Source: Actinoplanes auranticolor (GTDB taxonomy: Bacteria > Actinomycetota > Actinomycetes > Mycobacteriales > Micromonosporaceae). Taken from it: a stretch of 64,000 nucleotides of DNA. Positions 8,485-17,356 of the stretch are shown here, piece by piece (the stretch's first letter is position 1; each line of letters starts with the position of its first letter). The notes under the pieces were generated by a model. That model saw only the letters and a list, made by a program, of their open reading frames with translations, was not told the DNA's origin and searched no databases. The stretch lies in NCBI RefSeq assembly GCF_018332655.1, contig NZ_BOQL01000073.1, forward strand, positions 1 to 64,000, read 5' to 3'. The position numbers and the translations under genes are program-made.

Positions 8485-9177
8485 CTAGCGGTCGGCCATG
8501 CCGGCTCGGCGGCGGAGAGCTGAGACGTCTGTGACCACGATGCGGCGGCCTTCGGTGCGGAGCCAGCCGCGGCTGGCGAAGGAGCCGATCGCCTGGTTGA
8601 CGCTCTGCCGGGAGCCGCCTGCCATCTCCGCCAGCTGGCTCTGGTTGAGCTCGATGGTGATCATCGGGGCCTGGCTCTCGCCGGCCAGGCGGACCAGGGT
8701 CTTGGCCACTCGGCCGGGCAGGTCGAGGAAGACGTGGTCGGCGTTCTGCTCGGTGAGGCGGCGGATCAGCGCCCCCACCGAGCGCATCACCGCGTCCAGG
8801 ATGCGGGGGTTGGAGTGCACCAGGTCGATGAAGGCGACCCGGGACAGCGCCAGGGCCTGGCTGTCCTCGATCGCTTCGGCCGACGCTGAGCGGGTCAGGG
8901 CGTCCAGCAGGGAGACCTCGCCGAGGACGTCCGGCGGGCGGACCACGGTCAGCACCGCGCGTTCGCCGGTCGGGGCGGTGCGGAAGACGGCGATGGCGCC
9001 GCGGCGGAGGATGATCAGGGAGTCGCCGGGGTCGTGCTCGACGAACAGGATCTGACCTTTGCGGTACGTGCGCGGCACCGCCGCCGCGATCACCCGCTGG
9101 CGGACGTCCGGCTCCAGGCCGGCGAACATCTCCACGCCTGTGAGCGCGTCCCCGTGCTCTGCCAGTCGATGATCCAC
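8485..9177 (-). CDS. Crp/Fnr-family transcriptional regulator
   Basis: A 230-aa DNA-binding regulator. The N-terminal cyclic-nucleotide-binding-type beta roll covers about residues 15-135 (FVEHDPGDSLIILRRGAIAV ... VLGEVSLLDALTRSASAEA). A dimerisation helix follows, then a C-terminal winged helix whose recognition part is QLAEMAGGSRQSVNQAIGSF. GTG 9177 is chosen because GGGGAGGG lies eight bases upstream; an in-frame GTG at 9213 has no such site. It is divergent from the phosphotransferase gene. The ligand (cAMP or other) cannot be told from sequence. Confidence 0.85.
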   Translation of the reverse strand: MDHRLAEHGDALTGVEMFAGLEPDVRQRVIAAAVPRTYRKGQILFVEHDPGDSLIILRRGAIAVFRTAPTGERAVLTVVRPPDVLGEVSLLDALTRSASAEAIEDSQALALSRVAFIDLVHSNPRILDAVMRSVGALIRRLTEQNADHVFLDLPGRVAKTLVRLAGESQAPMITIELNQSQLAEMAGGSRQSVNQAIGSFASRGWLRTEGRRIVVTDVSALRRRAGMADR

Positions 9178-9409
9178 GGTCAGTCCCTCCCCGATCGGGA
9201 CCCCCGTGGACACAGTTGTCCGGCGCCGGCCCCACGACGCGAACGATCACTCTTAGCATGAAGAGCCACGTCGACGCCATTTGATACATCCAGCAGACGC
9301 ATACGATCATCTCGCGCGCGTAGCTATCTGTACACCCTCTAATCGCCGCCTGTGACTATCGCCCACGGTGTCCGTCGTCATTACGGTGTGTACCGGGATA
9401 ATCGCCGCC

Positions 9410-10291
9410 GTGCCGGATGACGACCTTCTTCGATCAACCTTGCGCGACCAGTGGCACCTCGTGCCCGCCGAGATCACGGCGCTGCCCGGGGGCCTGCTGT
9501 CGCACGGCTGGGACGTGACCGCGGGCGGCGAACGCTTCGTGGCCCGCCTGGCCGACCCCGCCGCGCGCCAGCCGGTCGAAGCGGGCCTGGCCGCGGCCGA
9601 GCTGCTGAGGGGGTCCGGCATCGAGGCGGGCGAGCCGGTGCGGACCCTGGCCGGGGGCCTCACCGCGGAGACGCCGGCCGGCGCACTGGCCGTGCTGCGC
9701 CGGGCGCCGGGCCGTACCCTCGACGGCCGCGACCCGGTCGACCAGCAGTTCTGGGGTGACCGGCTGGGCGCGGTGCACTGCCGGCTGCAGGGCTTCCGGC
9801 ATCCGGGGCTGCGCCGCTGGAACCTGCTCGACCCGGAGGCGGCGCACCTGGACATCGAGACCTGGCTGCGCCCGGCGGTCGCCGAGGCGGTGACGGCGAT
9901 GACCAGGCTGACGGTCACCGACCGGCTCACGTACGGGGTGCTGCACGGCGATCCGGCCCCGGAGATCTTCCTGGTCGACCCGGCGACCGGCCGCGCGGGC
10001 CTGCTCGACTGCGGCGCCAGCGGCACCGGCCCGCTGCTCTACGACGTGGCGGCGGCGGTGGTCTACGCGGGTGGCCCGGACACCTCGGCGGAGCTGCTGG
10101 ACGGCTACCTCGCGGCCGGCCCGGTCGACGAGGGCGAACTGCACGCGGCGCTGCCGGTCCTGCTGCGCTTCCGCTGGGCGGTACAGGCCGACTGGTCGGC
10201 GCAGCGGCTCGCCCGCGGCGAGGACGAGAGCGCCCGGCAGGCTCTGCGGCAGGCGAGGCAGGCCCTGGCCGAGGGGCCCGGCGCGGCGTAG
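9410..10291 (+). CDS. APH-fold phosphotransferase family protein
   Basis: A 293-aa kinase-like protein of the aminoglycoside phosphotransferase/choline kinase fold. The catalytic loop reads LHGDPAPEIF and the metal-binding segment GLLDCGASGTGPLLYDVA. The Asn usually found four residues after the catalytic Asp is replaced by Ile, a variation I recall in other actinobacterial members of this group. A GATAAT hexamer at 9397-9402 stands seven bases before GTG 9410 and no ribosome binding site is visible, so the mRNA is probably leaderless. The RNase AS gene follows after 15 bp. Substrate unknown; antibiotic resistance should not be assumed. Confidence 0.7.
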   Translation: MPDDDLLRSTLRDQWHLVPAEITALPGGLLSHGWDVTAGGERFVARLADPAARQPVEAGLAAAELLRGSGIEAGEPVRTLAGGLTAETPAGALAVLRRAPGRTLDGRDPVDQQFWGDRLGAVHCRLQGFRHPGLRRWNLLDPEAAHLDIETWLRPAVAEAVTAMTRLTVTDRLTYGVLHGDPAPEIFLVDPATGRAGLLDCGASGTGPLLYDVAAAVVYAGGPDTSAELLDGYLAAGPVDEGELHAALPVLLRFRWAVQADWSAQRLARGEDESARQALRQARQALAEGPGAA

Positions 10292-10306
10292 GCAAGGATG
10301 TCCGCG

Positions 10307-10795
10307 ATGGCCTACAGGTATTTCTACGACTGCGAATTCATCGAGGACGGGCGCACGGTCGACCTGGTCTCGATCGGTATGGTGGACGAGTTCGGCCGCG
10401 AGTTCTACGCGGTGTCGACCGAGTTCGACGACTCCCGGGCGGTGCCCTGGGTGCGCCGCAACGTGCTCGACAAGCTGCCGTCCCCGGCCGACCCGGCGTG
10501 GCGTTCCCGCGAGCGCATCCGCGACGACCTCTACGCGTTCATGCGCGAACCGGTCCAGGGCCGCGACGAGCAGATCGAGTTGTGGGCCTGGTACGCCGCG
10601 TACGACCACGTGGCCCTGGCCCAGCTGTGGGGGGCGATGCCGGCGTTGCCCCGGGAGATCCCCCGCTTCACCAAGGACCTGCGCCAGAAGTGGGACGACC
10701 TCGGCCGCCCGCCCCTGCCGACCGCCGAGGGCCGGCACGACGCCCTGGTGGACGCCAGGCACAACCTCGCGCGCTGGCGCGCGATGGGCGGATAG
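10307..10795 (+). CDS. 3'-5' exoribonuclease of the RNase AS family
   Basis: A 162-aa DEDD-type exoribonuclease related to M. tuberculosis Rv2179c, which degrades adenylate-rich RNA 3' ends. The first catalytic block is YFYDCEFIEDG (Asp and Glu), the second lies in the segment with WAWYAAYDHVAL, and the last is GRHDALVDARHN. ATG 10307 is preferred over ATG 10298 because AAGGA overlaps the earlier ATG and is eight bases from the later one, and the protein then begins MAYRYFYDCEF like its relatives. It keeps the order and strand seen relative to aroG and plsC in mycobacteria. Confidence 0.85.
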   Translation: MAYRYFYDCEFIEDGRTVDLVSIGMVDEFGREFYAVSTEFDDSRAVPWVRRNVLDKLPSPADPAWRSRERIRDDLYAFMREPVQGRDEQIELWAWYAAYDHVALAQLWGAMPALPREIPRFTKDLRQKWDDLGRPPLPTAEGRHDALVDARHNLARWRAMGG

Positions 10796-10867
10796 TCCCC
10801 GTTCGTTTCGGGTCACCCGCAGCGGGCACCTCTGTCGGCGTATCCGACGACGGTGAGGGGATTTGTG

Positions 10868-11368
10868 ATGGCCGAGAAGACCGAGCAGGAGAAGCGGGAA
10901 ACGCTCAAGGGGCTGGTCAAGGACGCCCGGATCGGCATGCTCACCACCATGACCGCCGACGGGCGGCACGTGAGCCGGCCGATGGCCGTGCAGGACGTCG
11001 AGTTCGACGGCGACCTCTGGTTCTTCACCTACTCCGACTCCGACCTGGTCCAGCAGGTCCGCACGCACCCGCAGGTGAACGTCTCGTTCAGCGACGACAA
11101 GCAGCACGCCTGGGTCTCCATCGCCGGCTCCGCCGAGCAGCTCACCGACCGGGCCAAGGCCGAGGAGCTGTGGAACCCGATGCTCAAGGCGTGGTTCCCG
11201 GACGGCCTGGAGACGCCGAACCTGACGCTGGTCAAGGTGCACGCCGACACCGCCGAGTACTGGGAATCGGCGCACAGTTCGAGGGTTGTCACTCTGCTGG
11301 GCATGGCCAAGGCCGCCGTGACCGGCAAGACCCCTGACGCGGGTGAGAACGAAACCGTGCAGTTGTAG
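10868..11368 (+). CDS. Pyridoxamine 5'-phosphate oxidase-like general stress protein
   Basis: A 166-aa split-barrel flavin-binding protein of the general stress protein 26 group. The core reads DARIGMLTTMTADGRHVSRPMAV, DLWFFTYSDSDLVQQV and VNVSFSDDKQHAWVSIAG, followed by a conserved tail with WNPMLKAWFPDG. GAGGGG stands seven bases before ATG 10868. It probably binds FMN, FAD or F420 and acts in redox or stress physiology; the reaction is not known. It is a single gene between RNase AS and phosphofructokinase. Confidence 0.8.
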   Translation: MAEKTEQEKRETLKGLVKDARIGMLTTMTADGRHVSRPMAVQDVEFDGDLWFFTYSDSDLVQQVRTHPQVNVSFSDDKQHAWVSIAGSAEQLTDRAKAEELWNPMLKAWFPDGLETPNLTLVKVHADTAEYWESAHSSRVVTLLGMAKAAVTGKTPDAGENETVQL

Positions 11369-11508
11369 CGGGGTGCTTTGGCCCGGGTGGGGCGCGGCGA
11401 CTAGAGTGCGCTTGCGGCCCGCCCCGGGACCCCGGCAGTGCAGCCGGTCGACCGTTCTCCTGTTGCCGGCGGGCATCTCGCGACCCGATCAGGGAGGACG
11501 AGCAAATC

Positions 11509-12537
11509 ATGCGTATCGGCGTGCTCACCGGCGGCGGCGACTGCCCCGGTCTGAACGCGGTGATCCGGGCGGTGGTTCGTAAGGGCGTCGCCACTTACGG
11601 ACACGAGTTCGTCGGATTCCGCGACGGGTGGAAGGGCCCCCTGGAGGGCCTGACGAAGCCCCTCGGCATCGCCGAGGTCCGGGGTATTCTGCCGCGCGGC
11701 GGCACCATCCTGGGCTCTTCCCGCACCAACCCGTTCAAGATCGACGGCGGCGTGGAGCGGATCAAGGCCAACCTGGCCGAGCAGGGCGTCGACGCGCTCG
11801 TCGCGATCGGCGGCGAGGACACCCTCGGCGTCGCGACCAAGCTCAACGACCTGGGCGTGAACGTCGTCGGCGTGCCGAAGACGATCGACAACGACCTCAA
11901 CGCCACCGACTACACCTTCGGCTTCGACACCGCGGTCAACATCGCGATGGAGGCCATCGACCGGCTGCACACCACCGCCGAGTCGCACCACCGCACCCTG
12001 GTGGTCGAGGTCATGGGCCGGCACGCCGGCTGGATCGCGCTGCACGCCGGCCTGGCCGGCGGCGCCAACGTCATCCTGCTGCCGGAGCGCAACTTCGACG
12101 TGGAGCAGGTGGCCACGTACGTGACCAAGCGCTTCCAGGTCGAGTACGCCCCGATCGTCGTGGTCGCCGAGGGCGCGCAGCCGCTCGAGGGCCAGATGAG
12201 CCTGCAGAGCCAGGAGAAGGACGCGTTCGGTCACGTCCGCCTGGGCGGCATCGGCCAGTGGCTGGCGCAGCAGCTGGAGGACAAGACCGGCAAGGAGGCC
12301 CGTACGGTCGTCCTCGGTCACATCCAGCGCGGCGGCACGCCCACCGCGTTCGACCGCGTCCTCGCGACCCGATTCGGTCTGCAGGCGATCGACGCCGTCC
12401 ACGAGGGTGATTTCGGTAAGATGATGGCGTTGCGTGGCACCGACATCGTCCGCGTCCCGCTCGCCGACGGCACCGGTGAGCTCAAGACCGTGCCGATCTC
12501 GCGGTACGACGAGGCCGAGGTCTTCTTCGGCAGCTGA
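11509..12537 (+). CDS. pfkA: 6-phosphofructokinase, predicted pyrophosphate-type
   Basis: Phosphorylates fructose-6-phosphate in glycolysis. The 342-aa protein has GGGDCPGLNAVIRA at 8-21, RGGTILGSSRTNPF at 63-76, GGEDTLG at 101-107, PKTIDND at 123-129 (catalytic Asp127) and MGRHAGWIAL. Residues 104 and 124 decide the phosphoryl donor in this family: Gly104 is typical of ATP enzymes, whereas Asp104 together with Lys124 is typical of PPi enzymes. This protein has Asp104 and Lys124, so a reversible PPi-dependent reaction is predicted, as known for the Amycolatopsis enzyme. AGGGAGGA lies upstream of ATG 11509 and an intrinsic terminator follows. Confidence 0.9.
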   Translation: MRIGVLTGGGDCPGLNAVIRAVVRKGVATYGHEFVGFRDGWKGPLEGLTKPLGIAEVRGILPRGGTILGSSRTNPFKIDGGVERIKANLAEQGVDALVAIGGEDTLGVATKLNDLGVNVVGVPKTIDNDLNATDYTFGFDTAVNIAMEAIDRLHTTAESHHRTLVVEVMGRHAGWIALHAGLAGGANVILLPERNFDVEQVATYVTKRFQVEYAPIVVVAEGAQPLEGQMSLQSQEKDAFGHVRLGGIGQWLAQQLEDKTGKEARTVVLGHIQRGGTPTAFDRVLATRFGLQAIDAVHEGDFGKMMALRGTDIVRVPLADGTGELKTVPISRYDEAEVFFGS

Positions 12538-12552
12538 GCCGGCGTTCTTCAT

Positions 12553-12583
12553 AAAGGGGGCGACCGCCGGTCGCCCCCTTTTT
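12553..12583 (+). terminator. Intrinsic terminator after pfkA
   Basis: A 13-bp perfect stem (AAAGGGGGCGACC at 12553-12565 with GGTCGCCCCCTTT at 12569-12581) with a GCC loop runs into further T residues. It begins 15 bases after the pfkA stop codon. Confidence 0.92.
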
Positions 12584-12603
12584 CTCTGTCCCGAAGGGGT
12601 CCG

Positions 12604-13416
12604 ATGGGCAATCACATGATCGCGGTGATCGGCGCCGGCAAGCTCGGCGAACTGGTCCTGTCCGGCCTGCTGCGGGCCGGCTGGCCGGCCAACCAGCTCA
12701 TCGCCACCACCCGGCGCCCGGAACGCGCGGCCGAACTGGCCGAGCGCTACGGCATCCGGCCCACCCTGAACCTCACCGCGGTGACCCAGGCCGACGTGCT
12801 GCTGGTAGCGGTCAAGCCGCAGGACGCGGGCAAGCTGCTGGACGAGTTCGGCATGAAGATCCCGCCCGGCAAGCTGGTGGTGTCGCTGTGCGCGGGCCTG
12901 CCGACGAGCTTCTTCACCGAGCGGCTGCCCGGCGGCATCCCGGTGGTACGGGTCATGACCAACACCCCGGCGCTGGTCGACCAGGCGATGACGGTGATCT
13001 CCGCGGGCCCGTACGCGACCGACGAGCACCTGGCACTGACCGAGGAGATCTTCCAGCCGCTGGGCAAGACGATGCGCGTGCCGGAGGCCCAGCAGGACGC
13101 CGTGACGGCGCTGTCCGGTTCCGGCCCGGCGTACTTCTACCTGCTGGTCGAGGCGATGATCGACGCCGGCATCCTGCTCGGGCTGCCCCGCCAGGTCGCG
13201 CACGAGCTGATCGTGCAGACCGCGATCGGCTCGGCGGTGATGCTGCGCGACTCCGGTGAGCACCCGGTGAAGCTGCGCGAGGCGGTGACCTCACCGGCCG
13301 GCACGACCATCTCGGCGATCCGCGAGCTGGAGAAGCACGGCGTCCGGGCGGCGCTGCTGGCCGCTCTGGAGGCCGCCCGGGACCGCGCCCGGGAGATCGC
13401 CGCCCAGTCCGCTTGA
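12604..13416 (+). CDS. proC: Pyrroline-5-carboxylate reductase
   Basis: Last step of proline synthesis: NAD(P)H-dependent reduction of pyrroline-5-carboxylate, in the cytoplasm. The product is 270 aa, the usual size. The Rossmann motif IAVIGAGKLGELVL is at the N-terminus, KPQDAGKLL follows, and the C-terminal signature is ALSGSGPAYFYLLVEAMIDAG with the later REAVTSPAGTTISAIREL. AAGGGG stands before ATG 12604; ATG 12616 is an alternative start. It follows the pfkA terminator, so it has its own promoter, and it is convergent with the DUF429 gene. Confidence 0.93.
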   Translation: MGNHMIAVIGAGKLGELVLSGLLRAGWPANQLIATTRRPERAAELAERYGIRPTLNLTAVTQADVLLVAVKPQDAGKLLDEFGMKIPPGKLVVSLCAGLPTSFFTERLPGGIPVVRVMTNTPALVDQAMTVISAGPYATDEHLALTEEIFQPLGKTMRVPEAQQDAVTALSGSGPAYFYLLVEAMIDAGILLGLPRQVAHELIVQTAIGSAVMLRDSGEHPVKLREAVTSPAGTTISAIRELEKHGVRAALLAALEAARDRAREIAAQSA

Positions 13417-13417
13417 T

Positions 13418-14095
13418 TCAGTACCAGATGGCGATGCGGGCGCCGTTGTTCTCTTCCGGCGGGCTGGGGTGGCTCTGGGCCGCTCCGGTCGCCATCCGGT
13501 GGGCGCTCCAGGCCACCGCGGCGGCGTCCAGGATGTCGTCGGGCGGGGCCTGACCGGCCGGGCCGAGCTGGTCGGGCAGCACTATGCCGTGCTTGGCCAG
13601 CAACTGCCGGCGGCGGGCCTGCCCGGTCCAGGTCTTCTTCGCGTACGCCAGCGGCTCGCCCGCCATCTGCCGGAACGACACCTCGGGGTGGGCCTCGAAG
13701 AGCAGCCCCGGGTGCCGTTCCCAGATGGCGTTGGCCTCCAGCAGCTTGGGCCGCAGCGCCCACGACTGGCGGCTGAGGCCGGCGCCGGTGAGCTCGCGGC
13801 AGAGCCGGTTGGCCGCGGCGAAGTCGCCCTCCTGCCAGACCGCGCGCGGCGGCACCCGGAAGATGCTGCTGCGCCGGGGTCCGAGCTGGTCGGCGGCGAG
13901 GGTGTCGGCAGCCCGCCAGCGGTCGGGGAGCATGCCCAGCGGGATGTCGACGCCGATCACGGCCGCGCCGGAGCTGCCCGCGACGATCTCGTACAGGGTG
14001 GACGCCAGCATCGCCCGGCCGAACGCGCCGTCGCGCAGCTCGACCCCCACCCAGCCCAGGGCGTACGCGTCGACGCCGATCACGTGGATGCTCAT
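13418..14095 (-). CDS. DUF429 domain protein (predicted RNase H-like nuclease)
   Basis: A 225-aa protein of the DUF429 family, predicted to share the RNase H fold. It begins VIGVDAYALGWVGVELRDG, with AVIGVDIPLGML at about residues 45-56 supplying the candidate metal-binding Asp residues. PRRSSIFRVPPRAVW, the central HPEVSFRQMAG and PDDILDAAAVAWSA near the C-terminus complete the family pattern. It lies seven bases downstream of the glutathione peroxidase gene and is probably cotranscribed with it. No biochemical role is established for the family as far as I know. Confidence 0.8.
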   Translation of the reverse strand: MSIHVIGVDAYALGWVGVELRDGAFGRAMLASTLYEIVAGSSGAAVIGVDIPLGMLPDRWRAADTLAADQLGPRRSSIFRVPPRAVWQEGDFAAANRLCRELTGAGLSRQSWALRPKLLEANAIWERHPGLLFEAHPEVSFRQMAGEPLAYAKKTWTGQARRRQLLAKHGIVLPDQLGPAGQAPPDDILDAAAVAWSAHRMATGAAQSHPSPPEENNGARIAIWY

Positions 14096-14102
14096 CGGCA
14101 GC

Positions 14103-14573
14103 TCAGCGGAGGAGCAGTTTCTCGATGGCGGCGATCAGCTCGCCGTCCTGGGGGTCGGTCTGTGGTCCGAACCGGGCGGCCACCGCACCGTCCGGGCCGA
14201 CCACGAACTTCTCGAAGTTCCACTGGATGTCGGGGCCGTCGCCGACCAGCTCGCGGTAGAGCGGGTGGCGCCCGGGCCCGTTCACTTCCACCTTCTCGGT
14301 GAGCGGGAAGGTGACGCCGTAGTTCACCTGGCAGAAATCTTCGATCTCGGCGGCGGTGCCCGGTTCCTGGCCGGCGAACTGGTTGCACGGGACACCGAGG
14401 ACGACCAGCCCGCGGTCCGCATAGGTGTCGGCGAGCGCCTGCAGGCCGGCGTACTGCGGGGTGAGGCCGCAGCGGGAGGCCACATTGACCACCAGGACGA
14501 CATGATCGCGGTAACGATCCATATCGGCCGGTCCGCCCGAGAGTGTGTGGATGTCGACGGCAAAGATGGTCAT
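14103..14573 (-). CDS. Glutathione peroxidase-family thiol peroxidase
   Basis: A 156-aa cytoplasmic peroxidase. The peroxidatic Cys lies in NVASRCGLTPQY, the second family motif is VPCNQFAGQEPG with the supporting Gln, and the Trp-Asn pair is in WNFEKFVVGPDG. As in other bacterial Cys-type members the electron donor is more likely thioredoxin or mycothiol than glutathione, which actinobacteria lack; that is inference. It is the first gene of a two-gene unit with the DUF429 protein. Confidence 0.9.
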   Translation of the reverse strand: MTIFAVDIHTLSGGPADMDRYRDHVVLVVNVASRCGLTPQYAGLQALADTYADRGLVVLGVPCNQFAGQEPGTAAEIEDFCQVNYGVTFPLTEKVEVNGPGRHPLYRELVGDGPDIQWNFEKFVVGPDGAVAARFGPQTDPQDGELIAAIEKLLLR

Positions 14574-14665
14574 GACGGCAGACTACGCGCTGTGCCCGAG
14601 CGAGTGCACGCCGTGGCTGCGTCCGGGAGAAAAGTTAAGGTCGCGCTTAATCAGCGATGACCTTC

Positions 14666-14723
14666 TTGACTCATGTTCATAGATGTGACTACCGTCTCTT
14701 CAACTTCCCTTTGGAAAGTTTCC
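14666..14723 (+). promoter_or_regulatory. Chitinase promoter and palindromic operator candidate
   Basis: TTGACT (14666-14671) and TACCGT (14690-14695) are separated by 18 bp and make a good vegetative-type promoter. Just downstream of the expected start site is the perfect palindrome GGAAAGTTTCC (14713-14723), well placed for a repressor. GAGGAG for the chitinase follows. No DasR-type ACTGGTCTAGACCAGT site is visible. Confidence 0.6.
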
Positions 14724-14745
14724 TAACTGTTCTTGAGGAGACGCA

Positions 14746-16218
<1,473 letters not shown>

Positions 16219-16233
16219 TCACTGCGGTAACAG

Positions 16234-16266
16234 AAGGCGGGGTGCCCTCACGGGTGCCCCGCCTTT
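16234..16266 (+). terminator. Terminator between chitinase and convergent ridA
   Basis: AAGGCGGGG (16234-16242) pairs with CCCCGCCTT (16257-16265), with an inner GCCC/GGG pairing, and is followed by T residues. It serves the chitinase transcript and may also work in reverse for the ridA-family gene. Confidence 0.8.
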
Positions 16267-16267
16267 G

Positions 16268-16657
16268 TCATGCCGCCACCGCGGTGACGTCGAACTCGAC
16301 CAGCAGGTCGGGGGCGGCCAGGGCGGCCACCCCGATCAGCGTGGTCGGCCCGGGTGATCCGGCCCCGCTGCGCTGCAGCCCGGCGAAGAGGTCGCCCGCC
16401 TTCTCCGGCTGCCAGTCCACGACGTAGATGGTGGTCTTGACGACGTCGGCGAACGTCGCGCCGGCCGCGGCCAGGGCGGTGCCCACGTTGCGCAGTGCCT
16501 GCTCGGTCTGGGCGGCCAGGTCGCCGGCGACCTTTCCCTGCGCGTCCTGGCCCACCTGACCGGCCAGGAAGATCATGCGGCTGCCCTGCGCGACCGCAAC
16601 GTGGGTGTAGCCCTGCGGCTCGACGAGTCCGTCCGGGTTGATCAGCGTGACAGCCAT
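16268..16657 (-). CDS. RidA/YjgF/UK114-family protein
   Basis: A 129-aa trimeric enamine/imine deaminase-type protein. Family marks are MIFLAGQVGQDAQGKVAGDL, LAAQTEQALRNV, VKTTIYVVDWQPEKAG and the C-terminal LLVEFDVTAVAA. The Arg that binds the keto-acid carboxylate in archetypal RidA is not evident, so it probably belongs to one of the Rid subfamilies with another substrate. AGGAGG precedes ATG 16657. It is divergent from a TetR gene and shares a double operator with it, so it is probably the TetR target. Confidence 0.85.
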   Translation of the reverse strand: MAVTLINPDGLVEPQGYTHVAVAQGSRMIFLAGQVGQDAQGKVAGDLAAQTEQALRNVGTALAAAGATFADVVKTTIYVVDWQPEKAGDLFAGLQRSGAGSPGPTTLIGVAALAAPDLLVEFDVTAVAA

Positions 16658-16668
16658 GGTGTCCTCCT

Positions 16669-16700
16669 GTAACGTCGTTACTCGTGGATAACGACGTTAC
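16669..16700. promoter_or_regulatory. Double TetR operator between ridA-like gene and tetR
   Basis: GTAACGTCGTTA (16669-16680) and TAACGACGTTAC (16689-16700) form perfect 12-bp inverted arms with an 8-bp spacer. Each arm is itself a near-perfect 13-bp palindrome of the type TAACGnCGTTA, so two operators lie 19 bp apart. The left one contains the tetR -10-like TAACGT (16670-16675), and the start codon GTG 16684 lies between them. Binding would block both divergent genes. Confidence 0.8.
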
Positions 16701-17322
16701 ACCAACCTTCGCCGAGATGCGACGCCGCGGGCAGGACGAACTCCGCCGGTTCCTGCTCGACACGGCCGGCCGGCTGCTCGCCGAGGAGGGGCCGGCCGCG
16801 CTGACCATGCGGCGGGTGGCCGCCGAGGTCGGCTGCTCGACGACCGTGCTCTACACCCTGTTCGGCGGCAAGGACGGGCTGGCCGCGGGGCTGTACCGGG
16901 AGGGCTTCGCGCGTTTCCAGCGCCGGTTCCAGGACCTGCCGCCCAGCCCGGACCCGATCGCCCGGATCCGGGCGCTGTCCGCGGCGTACCGGGCGGGCGC
17001 CCTGGCCGAGCCGCACTACTACCGGGTCATGTTCCTCGGCGCGATCCCCGGCTTCAGCCCCGGCCCGGACGATCAGGCCGTCGGCAATGCGACATTCCAG
17101 TACCTGATCGACGCCGCCGCCGCGGGCATGGCGGCGGGGGCCTACCGGCCCGGCGACCCGGCCGCCGTCGCCCAGGTGCTGTGGGCGGCCGCGCACGGCG
17201 TGATCAGCCTGGAGGTGGCCGGGGTGTTCGGCCCGGAGGGCGCCGATCAGCGGTACGCGGACGCGACCGGAGCGGCCACGGCCTGGTTCATCTCATCAGA
17301 CGGCAGCGACGGGGCCGGTTGA
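16684..17322 (+). CDS. TetR/AcrR-family repressor
   Basis: A 212-aa regulator. The N-terminal HTH runs over about residues 12-60 (LLDTAGRLLAEEGPAALTMRRVAAEVGCSTTVLYTLFGGKDGL) and the rest is a helical ligand domain with a TetR C-terminal pattern. GTG 16684 has no ribosome binding site but lies eight bases after TAACGT, so a leaderless transcript is likely; ATG 16717 is the alternative. The operator overlaps its own start, so autorepression together with control of the divergent RidA-family gene is expected. The ligand is unknown. Confidence 0.82.
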   Translation: MDNDVTPTFAEMRRRGQDELRRFLLDTAGRLLAEEGPAALTMRRVAAEVGCSTTVLYTLFGGKDGLAAGLYREGFARFQRRFQDLPPSPDPIARIRALSAAYRAGALAEPHYYRVMFLGAIPGFSPGPDDQAVGNATFQYLIDAAAAGMAAGAYRPGDPAAVAQVLWAAAHGVISLEVAGVFGPEGADQRYADATGAATAWFISSDGSDGAG

Positions 17323-17356
17323 ACGGCGACGGGACACCGCGCCGTAGGCTTTCCGT

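Noticed and set aside
8057..8488. Open frame of about 140 codons in the gap between plsC and crp
   Set aside because: It has no ribosome binding site, runs through both arms of the inverted repeat and the hairpin, and ends inside crp antisense. It is better explained as repeat sequence.
9410..10291. Antibiotic-resistance phosphotransferase
   Set aside because: The APH fold is recognisable, but the catalytic loop lacks the usual Asn and the gene is beside housekeeping genes; resistance is not supported.
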